Source: CATZDY01 sp045599035 (lineage in GTDB: Bacteria; Bacillota; Desulfotomaculia; Desulfotomaculales; Desulfocucumaceae). Taken from it: DNA of 21,971 bases. The stretch spans positions 1 to 21,971 of the forward strand of contig JAZRVI010000058.1 in assembly GCA_045599035.1 (NCBI GenBank). The letters run 5' to 3'. Positions 1 to 7,602 of the stretch are shown here, in pieces. The notes under the pieces are model-generated. The model saw only the letters and a list, made by a program, of their open reading frames with translations, ran no database searches and was not told where the DNA came from. A program made the translations under genes and the position numbers. Numbering within the stretch: the first letter of the stretch is position 1; every line of letters begins with the position of its first letter.

Positions 1-89
1 ATTCTGCTTTAAATGGTCTTACCCCAGCTCAATGTGCCGGTTTGAAGCTTTCAAAAAAACGAAAACGGACATTCTTGCTGGTAGCTTAA
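1..89 (+). CDS. Transposase C-terminal fragment (partial, enters from the left)
   Basis: An open frame enters from the left edge and stops with TAA at 87-89. It encodes the tail SALNGLTPAQCAGL, followed by a short basic stretch (KLSKKRKR) and a hydrophobic end (TFLLVA). The pattern LNG-x-TPA-x-x-AG is typical of the extreme C-terminus of DDE-type transposases and integrases, where it follows the last catalytic glutamate. Only 28 residues are visible, so the IS family cannot be fixed and activity cannot be judged. The right inverted repeat should lie between 90 and about 215, but no partner end is in the window to confirm it. The identification rests on the short motif alone. Confidence 0.55.
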   Translation, partial: SALNGLTPAQCAGLKLSKKRKRTFLLVA

Positions 90-168
90 ATCGTTTTGGA
101 TTATTTTGAACGAGCTTCTTTCATGTTTACTTTACAGTCCCCGTTGAATGATACTTCCTGCTAAATCT

Positions 169-197
169 TTGATTGATTTACTCGGTTTCAGTATAAT
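169..197 (+). promoter_or_regulatory. Putative sigma-A promoter facing the recJ 3' end
   Basis: TTGATT (169-174) and TATAAT (192-197) are separated by 17 bp. The -10 is perfect and the -35 matches 4 of 6. No plus-strand gene follows, so a transcript would run antisense into the end of recJ. It could be an outward promoter of the neighbouring IS or a chance match in AT-rich DNA. Confidence 0.35.
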
Positions 198-270
198 ACA
201 TAATATTTGATCATTCAAGCTTTTTGATTATCAATCTGTGACAAAAACTCCATAGCCTGCCATGCAGCTT

Positions 271-2799
271 TCAAGCCTCCCATGTTTCCAACTGCTTCCA
301 CCATTTTTTCAACTGCTGCTTCAGATCCTGAATTTGGCAATAGAAAGAAGAATCCTGTAAATTGCGTTTTCCCAAGCCTGAAAATAATTTAATTTGAAAG
401 CCCTGCTGTCCCCGCTGATACTGCAATAAGCCCAATTCGGCAAAAATAATTAAAGCCTCCAGCAAAACCAGCTCGTCCAGCCCCAAAAATTCCGCCTTCC
501 ACTCCTTAATTTCCTGGAAATTTATTTGAGAATGCTGCCGTAAAAAAGCATAAACCGCAAGCAGCTTTTCCCGGTTCAGCAGCTTTAAAGTCAAATCCGT
601 TCCCTTTGAAGGAGGCAAGAGCCAAATCTCGCCCAGCCAGCCGCTTAATTCCGCCGGAGAGTAAGGCAAATCATAAAAAATAACTCGTTGAGCCTGGGGA
701 ATATCCAATTTTTTAATTTCTGGAGTAGCAATTAAAATTCCCTGTTCCAAAATACTCAGATCCGGCTTTTGATCTTTTAAGTCCCGATGCCAGTAGGCCG
801 TAGGCCAGCCCAACTTTTGCCCATAAAAATATAATTGAATCACCCGCACCGGACTGGAAGCCAAAACCAGGCTGCCCGGCTGACAAAGGCTGCCTAAAGC
901 CCCAGGCGGATAATTTAGTTCAGCCCAATGCAAGGGGCTGAAATCGTTTTCATTTGCTGACCAGTTGGTTGCAGTCAGACTTAAAGCTCCCAGCCCGGCC
1001 TGAAACTCCGAACTAAAACCCGCCAAACATTCCAGCAAATAACCTGGCCAAAAAGCTTCGGAACCAGCCAGGAACTGCACAATTTCCCGTAATTCCGCAT
1101 TAAAACGACTGGCAATTTCCCCCGCCTGACAAGCTGGACGAAAATCGGAAATGGATAGTTCCAAACGAATTTCTTCATTCCATTCATTTAAAATAGGCAC
1201 AAAGGCCAAATCCATGGCCTGAGCCTGGGGCTTTAAAAGCTCCAGCTTTTCCCCCCAATTAAAAGCAATGCCGCCTACAACCCGAAAGGCTTTTTTAACC
1301 AACAGCTTTAAGTGCCGTTCTTCCTGCCCTACAGCCCGCAACCCCAATAAACTGCTTTCCCGACAGCCCAAAACAGCTTCCTTGTTGTTATGCCCCAAGG
1401 GAGCCAATAAATCCAGATCTCGCACTAAAGCCGGGTTTATTTGCTCCAGATCTACCCAGCCGTCCAATTCCAGCCGTTCCCGATAGACAAAGCCCGCTGC
1501 TTCCTGCCGCAAAGCCGCTTCCAAGGCAGCCAGATTTTCCACTCGTAAAGAAAATCCTCCGGCCAGCTCATGTCCGCCAAATTCCAACAGATATTGAGAA
1601 CAATTAGCCAAAGCCTGATAAAAGTGAAAACCCGGCAGAGAACGCCCGGAGCCTTTGGCCAGACCATCCTCATTAAAAGCAATCAAGACTACCGGCAAAT
1701 TAAGCTTTTTAACCAATTTGGCTGCAACAATTCCCAACACGCCCAAATGCCAATCCCTGGCCGCCAAAATAACGATTTCTGCCTGAGGCTGTATTTCCAA
1801 CAAGCTTAAAGCATCTGCCAGTACACTGCTTTCGATTTTTTGACGAATCTGGTTAAAATTTTGCAGTTGAGCGGCCAGCAAAGCCGCTTCACTTTCGTCC
1901 TCGCTCAAAAGCAGCCGAACAGCTATTTCAGCATCCCCAACCCGGCCAGCCGCATTAATCCGGGGAGCCAAACTAAAAGCCACATCCCGAGAGCTGAATT
2001 GTTCCTTATGCAAGCCAGCCACATTAATTAAAGCTCGCATTCCCAAAGAATCCGACAAATGCTTCAAGCCCATTTTAACCAGCATTCGATTTTCTTCCTG
2101 CAAGCTGACCACATCCGCAATGGTTCCAATGCAAACCAAATCCAAAAATTCCGAAGCAGCTTCCGGAAGCAAGGCCTGAGCTAATTTAAAAGCTACTCCG
2201 ACTCCACAAAGCTCCCGAAAGGGATAGCGGCTGTCCGGCCGCTTGGGATTAATGACCGCAGCTACCTGAGGCCAATTGGCGGGAACATCATGATGATCGG
2301 TAATAATCAAGTCTTTCTTTTCACCCAATTCCTGCAACAGCTCCGCCGAACTAATTCCACAGTCCACCGTAATAATCAGGCCAAAACCACTTTGCCGAAT
2401 CTTTTGCAAAACCTCCCGATGCAGCCCATAGCCCTGATTTAAACGATGGGGAACAAAATAATCCACTTCGGCTCCCATTTTTCGCAAAAGCCGAACCAAT
2501 AAAACAGTAGCAGTAATTCCATCCGCATCATAATCGCCATAAATTAAAATTTTTTCCTGCTGTTCTATTGCCTGTCTGATTCTGGCAACTGCCTTATCCA
2601 TATCCTGCAATAAAAAGGGATCAAAATAAAGCAGCTCCTGATCTGCCAAATAAAATTGAGCTTCTTCGGTCAGGCAAATTCCCCGATTAACTAAAAGAAT
2701 AGCCATAATCGGAGAAATGCCCAATTCACAAACCAAAATCCTTTCCAAAACCGGATTGCCTGGCTTGGCCTGCCAATCCTTCCAACTATTTTCACTCAT
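271..2799 (-). CDS. recJ: Single-stranded-DNA-specific 5'-3' exonuclease RecJ
   Basis: This 842-residue protein belongs to the DHH phosphoesterase superfamily. RecJ degrades single-stranded DNA 5' to 3' in recombination, mismatch and base excision repair, using Mn/Mg. Visible motifs are DYDADG (89-94), VDCGIS (145-150), DHH (168-170), GTIADVV (225-231), PRINAAGR (279-286) and the DHHA1 glycine motif GGHELAGG (408-415). After about residue 430 an OB-fold region and a long C-terminal extension follow, as is usual in Firmicutes, where RecJ exceeds the E. coli length of 577. The start is set by AGGAG five bases before ATG. It lies 8 nt downstream of the cation transporter gene, so the two are probably co-transcribed. 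No terminator is visible after the stop. Confidence 0.95.
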   Translation of the reverse strand: MSENSWKDWQAKPGNPVLERILVCELGISPIMAILLVNRGICLTEEAQFYLADQELLYFDPFLLQDMDKAVARIRQAIEQQEKILIYGDYDADGITATVLLVRLLRKMGAEVDYFVPHRLNQGYGLHREVLQKIRQSGFGLIITVDCGISSAELLQELGEKKDLIITDHHDVPANWPQVAAVINPKRPDSRYPFRELCGVGVAFKLAQALLPEAASEFLDLVCIGTIADVVSLQEENRMLVKMGLKHLSDSLGMRALINVAGLHKEQFSSRDVAFSLAPRINAAGRVGDAEIAVRLLLSEDESEAALLAAQLQNFNQIRQKIESSVLADALSLLEIQPQAEIVILAARDWHLGVLGIVAAKLVKKLNLPVVLIAFNEDGLAKGSGRSLPGFHFYQALANCSQYLLEFGGHELAGGFSLRVENLAALEAALRQEAAGFVYRERLELDGWVDLEQINPALVRDLDLLAPLGHNNKEAVLGCRESSLLGLRAVGQEERHLKLLVKKAFRVVGGIAFNWGEKLELLKPQAQAMDLAFVPILNEWNEEIRLELSISDFRPACQAGEIASRFNAELREIVQFLAGSEAFWPGYLLECLAGFSSEFQAGLGALSLTATNWSANENDFSPLHWAELNYPPGALGSLCQPGSLVLASSPVRVIQLYFYGQKLGWPTAYWHRDLKDQKPDLSILEQGILIATPEIKKLDIPQAQRVIFYDLPYSPAELSGWLGEIWLLPPSKGTDLTLKLLNREKLLAVYAFLRQHSQINFQEIKEWKAEFLGLDELVLLEALIIFAELGLLQYQRGQQGFQIKLFSGLGKRNLQDSSFYCQIQDLKQQLKKWWKQLETWEA

Positions 2800-2807
2800 A
2801 TAATCTC

Positions 2808-3788
2808 CTATTCACAGCCCTGCCAATGACAATCTTCGCATTTTCCTTGTTGAACCTCGCAATCCGTATGCAATTTGGAAAAATTGCAATTGAGGCAGTC
2901 AAGCCTTTCACAGGGTTCAGCATGAATTAACACATTAATTTCTGTAAAATTATCCTTCAAAGCCTTTTCCACCCGATCACAAAGCTCATGCACCCGATAA
3001 ATTCTCTGCTGCCTGGGAACCACCAAATGTAAATCAATCAGACAGCCGGAACCAGCATGACGGGTTCTCAGCTCATGAATCTCCACAAATTCAGTCTCAA
3101 AGCTCAGAATAACCTCCCGGATTTTATTTTCCTCCACTTCTGAAATTCGGGAATCCAAAATACTGCCCCAGGATTTTCGCATTAAAACCCAGGCCGCCTT
3201 AATAATCAGCAAAGCCACCAGCAAAGCAATCAAAGGATCCAAAAGGCTGAGCTGAGTAAAATAAATTAAAATCATACCTGCAAATACCCCAGCCGAGGTA
3301 TAAACATCTGTTCGCAAATGCAGGGCATCGGCTTCCAGAGCCGGAGAACCGGTTTTTCGTGCCGTTTTTAATAAAATATAAGAAACCAGAAGATTGGCTC
3401 CGGCTGACACACCCATCACCAAAATTCCCCAGCCGCTGCCCGCAAATTCATTGCCATAAATCAGCTTTTTGGCTGATTCATAAATAATTACTCCAGCCGC
3501 CACCAAAATCAACAGTCCTTCAAGCAATGCCGCCACATTTTCAAATTTGCCATGCCCAAACTGATGATCCTGATCTGCCGGCTGTTCGGACTTTCGCACC
3601 GCTCCCCAGGCCATCAGAGAAGCCAGCAAATCCATGCCGGAGTGAATGGCTTCGGAAATAATCCCCACCGAACCAATGAGAACCCCCACCAGCAATTTGC
3701 CCCCAGTCAACAGGGCATTGGAAATTATAGATATTACTGCGGCTCTTTGTTTATTCTCAAACAAACTGCCCGCCTCCTCAAATAACAT
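2808..3788 (-). CDS. Cation diffusion facilitator (CDF) metal efflux protein with cysteine-rich tail
   Basis: This is a 326-residue inner-membrane metal/proton antiporter of the CDF family. A longer reading from 3878 is possible, but the ATG at 3788 has AAGGAG just upstream and gives the family's usual N-terminus. About six membrane helices span residues 17-205. The metal site shows as H49-xxx-D53 in helix 2 and H157-xxx-D161 in helix 5, a pattern common in zinc transporters. A cytoplasmic ferredoxin-like dimerisation domain follows (about 210-290). The last 34 residues hold seven cysteines (C293, C298, C301, C310, C317, C320, C325), which most CDF proteins lack. Zn, Fe, Mn or Co are all possible substrates. 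It is the first gene of a unit with recJ. Confidence 0.9.
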   Translation of the reverse strand: MLFEEAGSLFENKQRAAVISIISNALLTGGKLLVGVLIGSVGIISEAIHSGMDLLASLMAWGAVRKSEQPADQDHQFGHGKFENVAALLEGLLILVAAGVIIYESAKKLIYGNEFAGSGWGILVMGVSAGANLLVSYILLKTARKTGSPALEADALHLRTDVYTSAGVFAGMILIYFTQLSLLDPLIALLVALLIIKAAWVLMRKSWGSILDSRISEVEENKIREVILSFETEFVEIHELRTRHAGSGCLIDLHLVVPRQQRIYRVHELCDRVEKALKDNFTEINVLIHAEPCERLDCLNCNFSKLHTDCEVQQGKCEDCHWQGCE

Positions 3789-3886
3789 CCTGCTCCTTAT
3801 TATACCAAAAAACCAGGATTTGATTTCTTGAATTTTGCAGGACACCTTCGTCCCCGAAAATTTTTTAAAAAAATGCAAAAAAAGTC

Positions 3887-3915
3887 TTGACTTGATCCCA
3901 GGGGTCTTGTATAAT
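3887..3915 (+). promoter_or_regulatory. Sigma-A promoter of tRNA cluster 1
   Basis: TTGACT (3887-3892) and TATAAT (3910-3915) have an exact 17-bp spacer. The -10 ends 18 bp before tRNA-Asn. No other promoter is seen between the four tRNAs, so this one probably serves the whole cluster. Confidence 0.88.
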
Positions 3916-3933
3916 CGTAAATGTTGAAGGCAT

Positions 3934-4008
<75 letters not shown>

Positions 4009-4014
4009 ATTTTA

Positions 4015-4089
4015 GGGAGCATAGCTCAATGGCAGAGCATCCGGCTCATAACCGGCTGGTTCCAGGTTCGAGTCCTGGTGTTCCCACCA
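4015..4089 (+). tRNA. tRNA with CAT anticodon (Ile2 read as lysidine-CAU, or elongator Met)
   Basis: The cloverleaf has acceptor GGGAGCA/TGTTCCC, T-arm CCAGG/CCTGG and encoded CCA. The anticodon loop is CTCATAA. It lacks initiator features, because its first base pair is G-C. A typical elongator tRNA-Met (loop TTCATAC) exists elsewhere in the window at 12256-12332, so this one may be the tRNA-Ile2 that TilS modifies to read AUA. Position 27-43 is a T-C mismatch. Its acceptor stem is identical to that of the tRNA-Val in the same cluster. The amino acid identity is uncertain, but that it is a tRNA is not. Confidence 0.9.
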
Positions 4090-4141
4090 GAGAGCGTGTT
4101 AGTCAGACAAGTCGTAAGACGCTGTTCCGAGAAATTATCCC

Positions 4142-4217
4142 GGCCCCTTGGTCAAGCGGCCTAAGACACCGCCCTTTCACGGCGGTAACACGGGTTCGAA
4201 TCCCGTAGGGGTCACCA
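4142..4217 (+). tRNA. tRNA-Glu (TTC)
   Basis: The acceptor GGCCCCT pairs with AGGGGTC through one G-T pair. The anticodon stem CCGCC/GGCGG closes loop CTTTCAC, the T-arm is ACGGG/CCCGT, and CCA is encoded. The 52-bp gap from the previous tRNA (4090-4141) shows no gene. Confidence 0.96.
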
Positions 4218-4220
4218 TTT

Positions 4221-4296
4221 GGGAGCATAGCTCAGTTGGGAGAGCACCTGCCTTACAAGCAGGGGGTCACAGGTTCAAGCCCTGTTGTTCCCACCA
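4221..4296 (+). tRNA. tRNA-Val (TAC)
   Basis: The acceptor GGGAGCA pairs with TGTTCCC. The anticodon stem CCTGC/GCAGG closes loop CTTACAA, and CCA is encoded. It lies three bases after tRNA-Glu and is the last tRNA before the terminator. Confidence 0.97.
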
Positions 4297-4300
4297 CCAA

Positions 4301-4330
4301 AAACCGTTTCTTTGTAGAAACGGTTTTTTC
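4301..4330 (+). terminator. Rho-independent terminator of tRNA cluster 1
   Basis: AAACCGTTTC (4301-4310), a 6-nt loop and GAAACGGTTT (4317-4326) form a perfect 10-bp stem that runs into a T tract, five bases after the tRNA-Val CCA. Confidence 0.9.
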
Positions 4331-4334
4331 TTTC

Positions 4335-4363
4335 TTGACTTCCATCTTTTTCTCTTTTAAAAT
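4335..4363 (+). promoter_or_regulatory. Sigma-A promoter of the flavodoxin-fold reductase gene
   Basis: TTGACT (4335-4340) and TAAAAT (4358-4363) are 17 bp apart, 43 bp before the start codon at 4407. They begin inside the T tract of the preceding terminator, so the reductase gene appears insulated from the tRNA transcript. Confidence 0.75.
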
Positions 4364-4406
4364 CAATTTAAATAAAATCCCAGCTTTAAGAAGGTGTTTT
4401 TATATT

Positions 4407-5060
4407 ATGAAAATTATCGCTGTTAACGGAAGTCCCCGCAAAAAAGGCAATACGGCGGTTTTGCTGCAAAAAGCTTTGGCCGGAGCGGCCAGCCTGGGAG
4501 CGGAAACCGAACTGATTAACCTTTACGATCTGGATTTCAAGGGTTGTCAAAGCTGTTTTGCCTGCAAATTAAAAGGCGGTTCCAGTTATGGAAAATGTGC
4601 AGCCCAAGACGAGCTTTCCCCGATTTTAGAGAAGATCCTGGCTGCTGATGCTTTGGCTCTGGGTTCTCCCATTTATTTTGGAGCCTTGAGCGGAGAAATG
4701 CGTTCTTTTTTGGAACGCCTGATGTTCCCAATTTTGGCCTATACCCCAGAGCATCAAGGCTTATTGGAGAAAAAAATTCCCACCGCCTTTATTTACACCA
4801 TGAATATTACAGCCGAACAAATGGAGCAATATAATTATGCCCAACCTCTGGAAAGCTCCGCCAATTATTTGGCTCGCTTTTTTGGTTCCTGTACCAGTTT
4901 GGTGGTCAATGATACGCTGCAATTTGACGACTATTCAAAATATGTGGCAACCGCTTTTGACGAAAAGCATAAACAAAAAGTGCATGCAACCCAATTTCCT
5001 GTAGACTGTCAAAAATCCTGGGAACTGGGCAAGCAGCTTATCCAAGATATTCAGGCTTAA
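4407..5060 (+). CDS. NAD(P)H-dependent flavodoxin-fold oxidoreductase (FMN reductase / iron-sulfur flavoprotein-like)
   Basis: This is a 217-residue cytoplasmic flavoprotein of the NADPH-dependent FMN reductase family. The FMN phosphate loop is NGSPRKKGNT (7-16). A second flavin-contact segment is GSPIYFG (86-92). Four cysteines, C47, C50, C53 and C64, are spaced CxxCxxC-x10-C. Compact cysteine motifs at this place bind a 4Fe-4S cluster in archaeal iron-sulfur flavoproteins, and this variant looks typical of clostridial relatives. The open frame extends upstream through tRNA-Val, but the ATG at 4407 is chosen because AAGGTG lies 10 nt before it and a promoter precedes it. The gene is monocistronic between two terminators. 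The electron acceptor cannot be told from sequence. Confidence 0.85.
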   Translation: MKIIAVNGSPRKKGNTAVLLQKALAGAASLGAETELINLYDLDFKGCQSCFACKLKGGSSYGKCAAQDELSPILEKILAADALALGSPIYFGALSGEMRSFLERLMFPILAYTPEHQGLLEKKIPTAFIYTMNITAEQMEQYNYAQPLESSANYLARFFGSCTSLVVNDTLQFDDYSKYVATAFDEKHKQKVHATQFPVDCQKSWELGKQLIQDIQA

Positions 5061-5068
5061 CCAATAGC

Positions 5069-5107
5069 CAGGGGTTTTCTTGGTTGACCAAGAAAACCCC
5101 TGATTTT
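5069..5107 (+). terminator. Strong rho-independent terminator
   Basis: A perfect 15-bp stem (5069-5083 with 5088-5102) and a TTGA loop are followed by ATTTTT. It starts 8 bp after the reductase stop. The opposite strand has no T run, so it probably does not end tldD transcription. Confidence 0.92.
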
Positions 5108-5172
5108 TGCTCAAGTTCAGTTAACGCTTAACTTCTCTCTTTTCAAAGATTCCAAATTGGCTAAATTAAGCT

Positions 5173-6561
5173 TTAGTTAGTACCACCCACCACAATGCCT
5201 TTTAAAAGTAAAGTAGGCTGAGCATCACTCACCGGCACTCCCTGCCCATCTTTGCCGCAGGTTCCAATGGAAAATCCCAAATCCTGGCCAACCGATTCAA
5301 TTTTTTGCAAAACCTCCGGCCCGTTGCCAGTAATGGTAGCTCCCCGCAACAGACGGCCAATTTTTCCTTCCTGGATTAAATAGCCCTCGGCCACCTCAAA
5401 AACAAAATCTCCGGTGGTGGTGTTAACCTGCCCACCCCCCATTTTTTGCACCAAAAGGCCATTTTGGACTGAAGCAATAATTTTTTCGGGAGCTTCTTTG
5501 CCCGGCACAATAAAGGTATTGCCCATGCGGGGAATGGGCTTATGCTTATAGCTTTCCCGCCGTCCATGCCCATTGGATTCCACCTCATCCTGCCGGGCAG
5601 TCAAACGATCATAAAGATAGTTTTCCAAACAGCCATTTTTGATTAAAGTAACCTTACGGGCAGATACTCCTTCATCATCAAAAGCATAGGAACCATATTT
5701 GCCCGGCCAGGTGGCATCATCAACAACGCTGACTTCCGGAGAGGCCACCATTTCGCCCTTTTGCCCGGCATAGACTGAAAGTCCCCGCTGTACCAAATCC
5801 GCTTCCAAACCATGCCCGCAGGCTTCATGCACCATAGTCCCCCCGGCTTCTGCCGCCATAACCACATCCAACGCTCCTCTGGGGGCTGCTGCTGCTTCCA
5901 GCATTTGCACTGCCCTATTGGCCGCTTTTTCAGCCAAAGCCGCTGGAGAATTGTTTTCAATTAGTTCAAAGCCGGAAAATGCACCCAAAGCTTCCGAACC
6001 AGTTTGAATCTGCCCTCCGGCTCCGGCTACGGCCTGCACCACCAGACGGGTTCGCACCCGCTGTTCCTCGCCACACTCGCCCAAACTATTGGCAAAGGTG
6101 ATTTTTTGCAGGGTATCTGAATAAATAGCTGTCACCTGCCGAATCCGTTCCGGGCTGACCGCTCGGGCAGCTCGATCCGCAATTTTCAGCACTTCGGCTT
6201 TATCCTCCGTTTTTATGGTATCCGGCCATTTTTCAATATCAAAATTAAGCTCCGCCTTTTGCGGAAACAATTTCAGTTGATAGTCCCGGCTTTGACCCCC
6301 AGCCACTCCGCTGGAAACCGTTTCTGCCGCCTTTAAAAGCCCCTCTGAGCTTAGATCGTTGGTATAAGCATATAAAGTTGCTTCTCCGCTTAAAACCCGG
6401 ATTCCAGCCCCCAAATCGCTTCCGCTTTGTACCTTCTCCAAACGGCCATCCTCACAGCTCATTCCCAAAACCTTTTTTTCCTCAATAAAAATATCCGCAA
6501 AATCCCCGCCTTTGGCCAAGGCGGTTTTTAAAATTTCCTGCAAAGCCTTATTGTCCGGCAA
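5173..6561 (-). CDS. tldD: TldD-family metalloprotease
   Basis: This 462-residue protein is of the TldD/PmbA (U62) family. In E. coli, TldD and TldE form a heterodimer that cleaves unfolded peptides, including the microcin B17 leader and CcdA. The active-site HExxxH motif is HEACGH (245-250), which marks the catalytic TldD subunit rather than TldE. A conserved DDEGV follows at 295-299. The C-terminal conserved block with C435 and VPVSDAQPT is present. The start codon is TTG: AAAGGAG lies 8 nt before it and no in-frame ATG is near. No TldE gene is in the window, and the gene upstream is a divergent tRNA cluster. No convincing promoter was found in the 250-bp upstream gap. Confidence 0.93.
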   Translation of the reverse strand: MPDNKALQEILKTALAKGGDFADIFIEEKKVLGMSCEDGRLEKVQSGSDLGAGIRVLSGEATLYAYTNDLSSEGLLKAAETVSSGVAGGQSRDYQLKLFPQKAELNFDIEKWPDTIKTEDKAEVLKIADRAARAVSPERIRQVTAIYSDTLQKITFANSLGECGEEQRVRTRLVVQAVAGAGGQIQTGSEALGAFSGFELIENNSPAALAEKAANRAVQMLEAAAAPRGALDVVMAAEAGGTMVHEACGHGLEADLVQRGLSVYAGQKGEMVASPEVSVVDDATWPGKYGSYAFDDEGVSARKVTLIKNGCLENYLYDRLTARQDEVESNGHGRRESYKHKPIPRMGNTFIVPGKEAPEKIIASVQNGLLVQKMGGGQVNTTTGDFVFEVAEGYLIQEGKIGRLLRGATITGNGPEVLQKIESVGQDLGFSIGTCGKDGQGVPVSDAQPTLLLKGIVVGGTN

Positions 6562-6734
6562 ATGATCATCTCCTTTAACTTAATTATTCTATTCCCGATC
6601 CACCTGCTTGAACCCTGTTTTCTCTGCTTTTTTTGATTTTTGTCTTAAATATCCAGAACATATAAATTCTGGCCTCAATTTTCCCCTCCCCCACCCTGAA
6701 TTTAAAAAAATTATAGTTTTTTTAAAAAAAAGGT

Positions 6735-6763
6735 TTGACAAGAACCCATACCTTATGTATAAT
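6735..6763 (+). promoter_or_regulatory. Consensus sigma-A promoter of tRNA cluster 2
   Basis: A perfect TTGACA (6735-6740) and a perfect TATAAT (6758-6763) have an exact 17-bp spacer, preceded by an A/T-rich tract that could act as an UP element. It lies 48 bp before tRNA-Asp. This is the strongest promoter match in the window, as expected for stable RNA. Confidence 0.95.
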
Positions 6764-6811
6764 AAATCTTGCAGGTGAGAGATAACACCAATCTTCTCAA
6801 GTCCTTGATGC

Positions 6812-6888
6812 GGAACTGTGGTGTAGTCGGTTAACATGCCGGCCTGTCAAGCCGGAGATCGCGGGTTCAAGTCCCGTCAGTTCCGCCA
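6812..6888 (+). tRNA. tRNA-Asp (GTC)
   Basis: The acceptor GGAACTG pairs with CAGTTCC. The D-stem is GTGT/ACAT, the anticodon stem CCGGC/GCCGG closes loop CTGTCAA, the discriminator is G, and CCA is encoded. Confidence 0.97.
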
Positions 6889-6979
6889 TTATTTTAAAGC
6901 CCTCCCAGCAAGAGCCAGTCCTTCTTTGGAAACTGCTTGAGCGGGAAAATCCCGCCTCCGGGCAACGGGAATATTTCAC

Positions 6980-7055
<76 letters not shown>

Positions 7056-7081
7056 CCAAAAAATTTCAAGCTTTACGATTT

Positions 7082-7156
7082 GCGGAAATAGCTCAGTGGT
7101 AGAGCATCGCCTTGCCAAGGCGAGGGTCGCGAGTTCGAATCTCGTTTTCCGCTCCA
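7082..7156 (+). tRNA. tRNA-Gly (GCC)
   Basis: The acceptor GCGGAAA pairs with TTTCCGC. The anticodon stem TCGCC/GGCGA closes loop TTGCCAA, and CCA is encoded. Confidence 0.97.
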
Positions 7157-7164
7157 TTTTTTTT

Positions 7165-7239
7165 GGCGACATAGCCAAGTGGTAAGGCAGAGGACTGCAA
7201 ATCCTTTACGCCCCAGTTCGAATCTGGGTGTCGCCTCCA
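7165..7239 (+). tRNA. tRNA-Cys (GCA)
   Basis: The acceptor GGCGACA pairs with TGTCGCC. The anticodon loop is CTGCAAA, the T-arm is CCCAG/CTGGG, the discriminator is T, and CCA is encoded. Confidence 0.97.
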
Positions 7240-7243
7240 ATCC

Positions 7244-7275
7244 AAAAAGCCGCTTATTCCAATAAGCGGCTTTTT
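7244..7275 (+). terminator. Rho-independent terminator of tRNA cluster 2
   Basis: A 13-bp stem (7244-7256 with 7263-7275) has a core GCCGCTTA/TAAGCGGC and ends in a T tract. It starts five bases after the tRNA-Cys CCA. Confidence 0.9.
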
Positions 7276-7310
7276 GTTAATTGTTTTTAGGAAAGGAAAG
7301 AAATCAGAAT

Positions 7311-7586
7311 ATGCCTGTTTTTGAAGCTATAATGCTGCTTTGCTTCGGATTCGCCTGGCCCTTTTCCATCTATCGTTCTTGGAAAAGCCGCTCCACCAAA
7401 GGAAAAAGCCTGATGTTTATGATTGTGGTAATCATCGGCTATCTGGCCGGAATTATTCACAAGCTCACCCCCGGAAATTATGATTGGGTGATCTACTTTT
7501 ATTTTCTGGACATTATTTTGGTTTTAACCGATCTGTTAATTTGGATTCGCAATCGCAAAATTGAAAACTATACCAAAACTCACTAA
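7311..7586 (+). CDS. Small PQ-loop/SemiSWEET-like membrane protein
   Basis: This 91-residue protein has three predicted membrane segments (about 3-18, 33-51 and 58-80) and a basic C-terminus. The segment after helix 1, PFSIYRSWKSRSTKGKS (17-33), resembles the PQ-loop region of half-transporters of the SemiSWEET type, which carry sugars as dimers. The resemblance is loose, so substrate and function are unknown. The ATG at 7311 is preferred over an in-frame TTG at 7281, because a GGAAAG-type site lies about 10 nt before it and the TTG sits in the terminator tail. The gene lies between two terminators with no promoter of its own visible. Expression may depend on readthrough from the tRNA cluster. 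Confidence 0.65.
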   Translation: MPVFEAIMLLCFGFAWPFSIYRSWKSRSTKGKSLMFMIVVIIGYLAGIIHKLTPGNYDWVIYFYFLDIILVLTDLLIWIRNRKIENYTKTH

Positions 7587-7602
7587 TCTTTTCTCAACAA
7601 GC

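Noticed and set aside
3795..3802. TATAAT directly before the CDF gene as a -10 box
   Set aside because: It almost touches the ribosome binding site (TATAATAAGGAG) and has no -35, so a transcript from it would lack a usable leader.
3788..3878. Longer N-terminus for the CDF transporter
   Set aside because: The extra 30 residues are unlike the family, and the ribosome binding site lies before the internal ATG.
4090..4141. Small RNA between two tRNAs in cluster 1
   Set aside because: Only a weak GCGT/ACGC pairing is seen; it is more likely a processed spacer.
4148..4360. Plus-strand open frames running through tRNA-Glu and tRNA-Val
   Set aside because: They are tRNA genes read as protein. The cloverleaves explain the sequence, and the real reductase starts at 4407.
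6710..6715. TATAAT on the minus strand as a tldD promoter
   Set aside because: No -35 hexamer occurs at a suitable distance in this A/T-rich tract.
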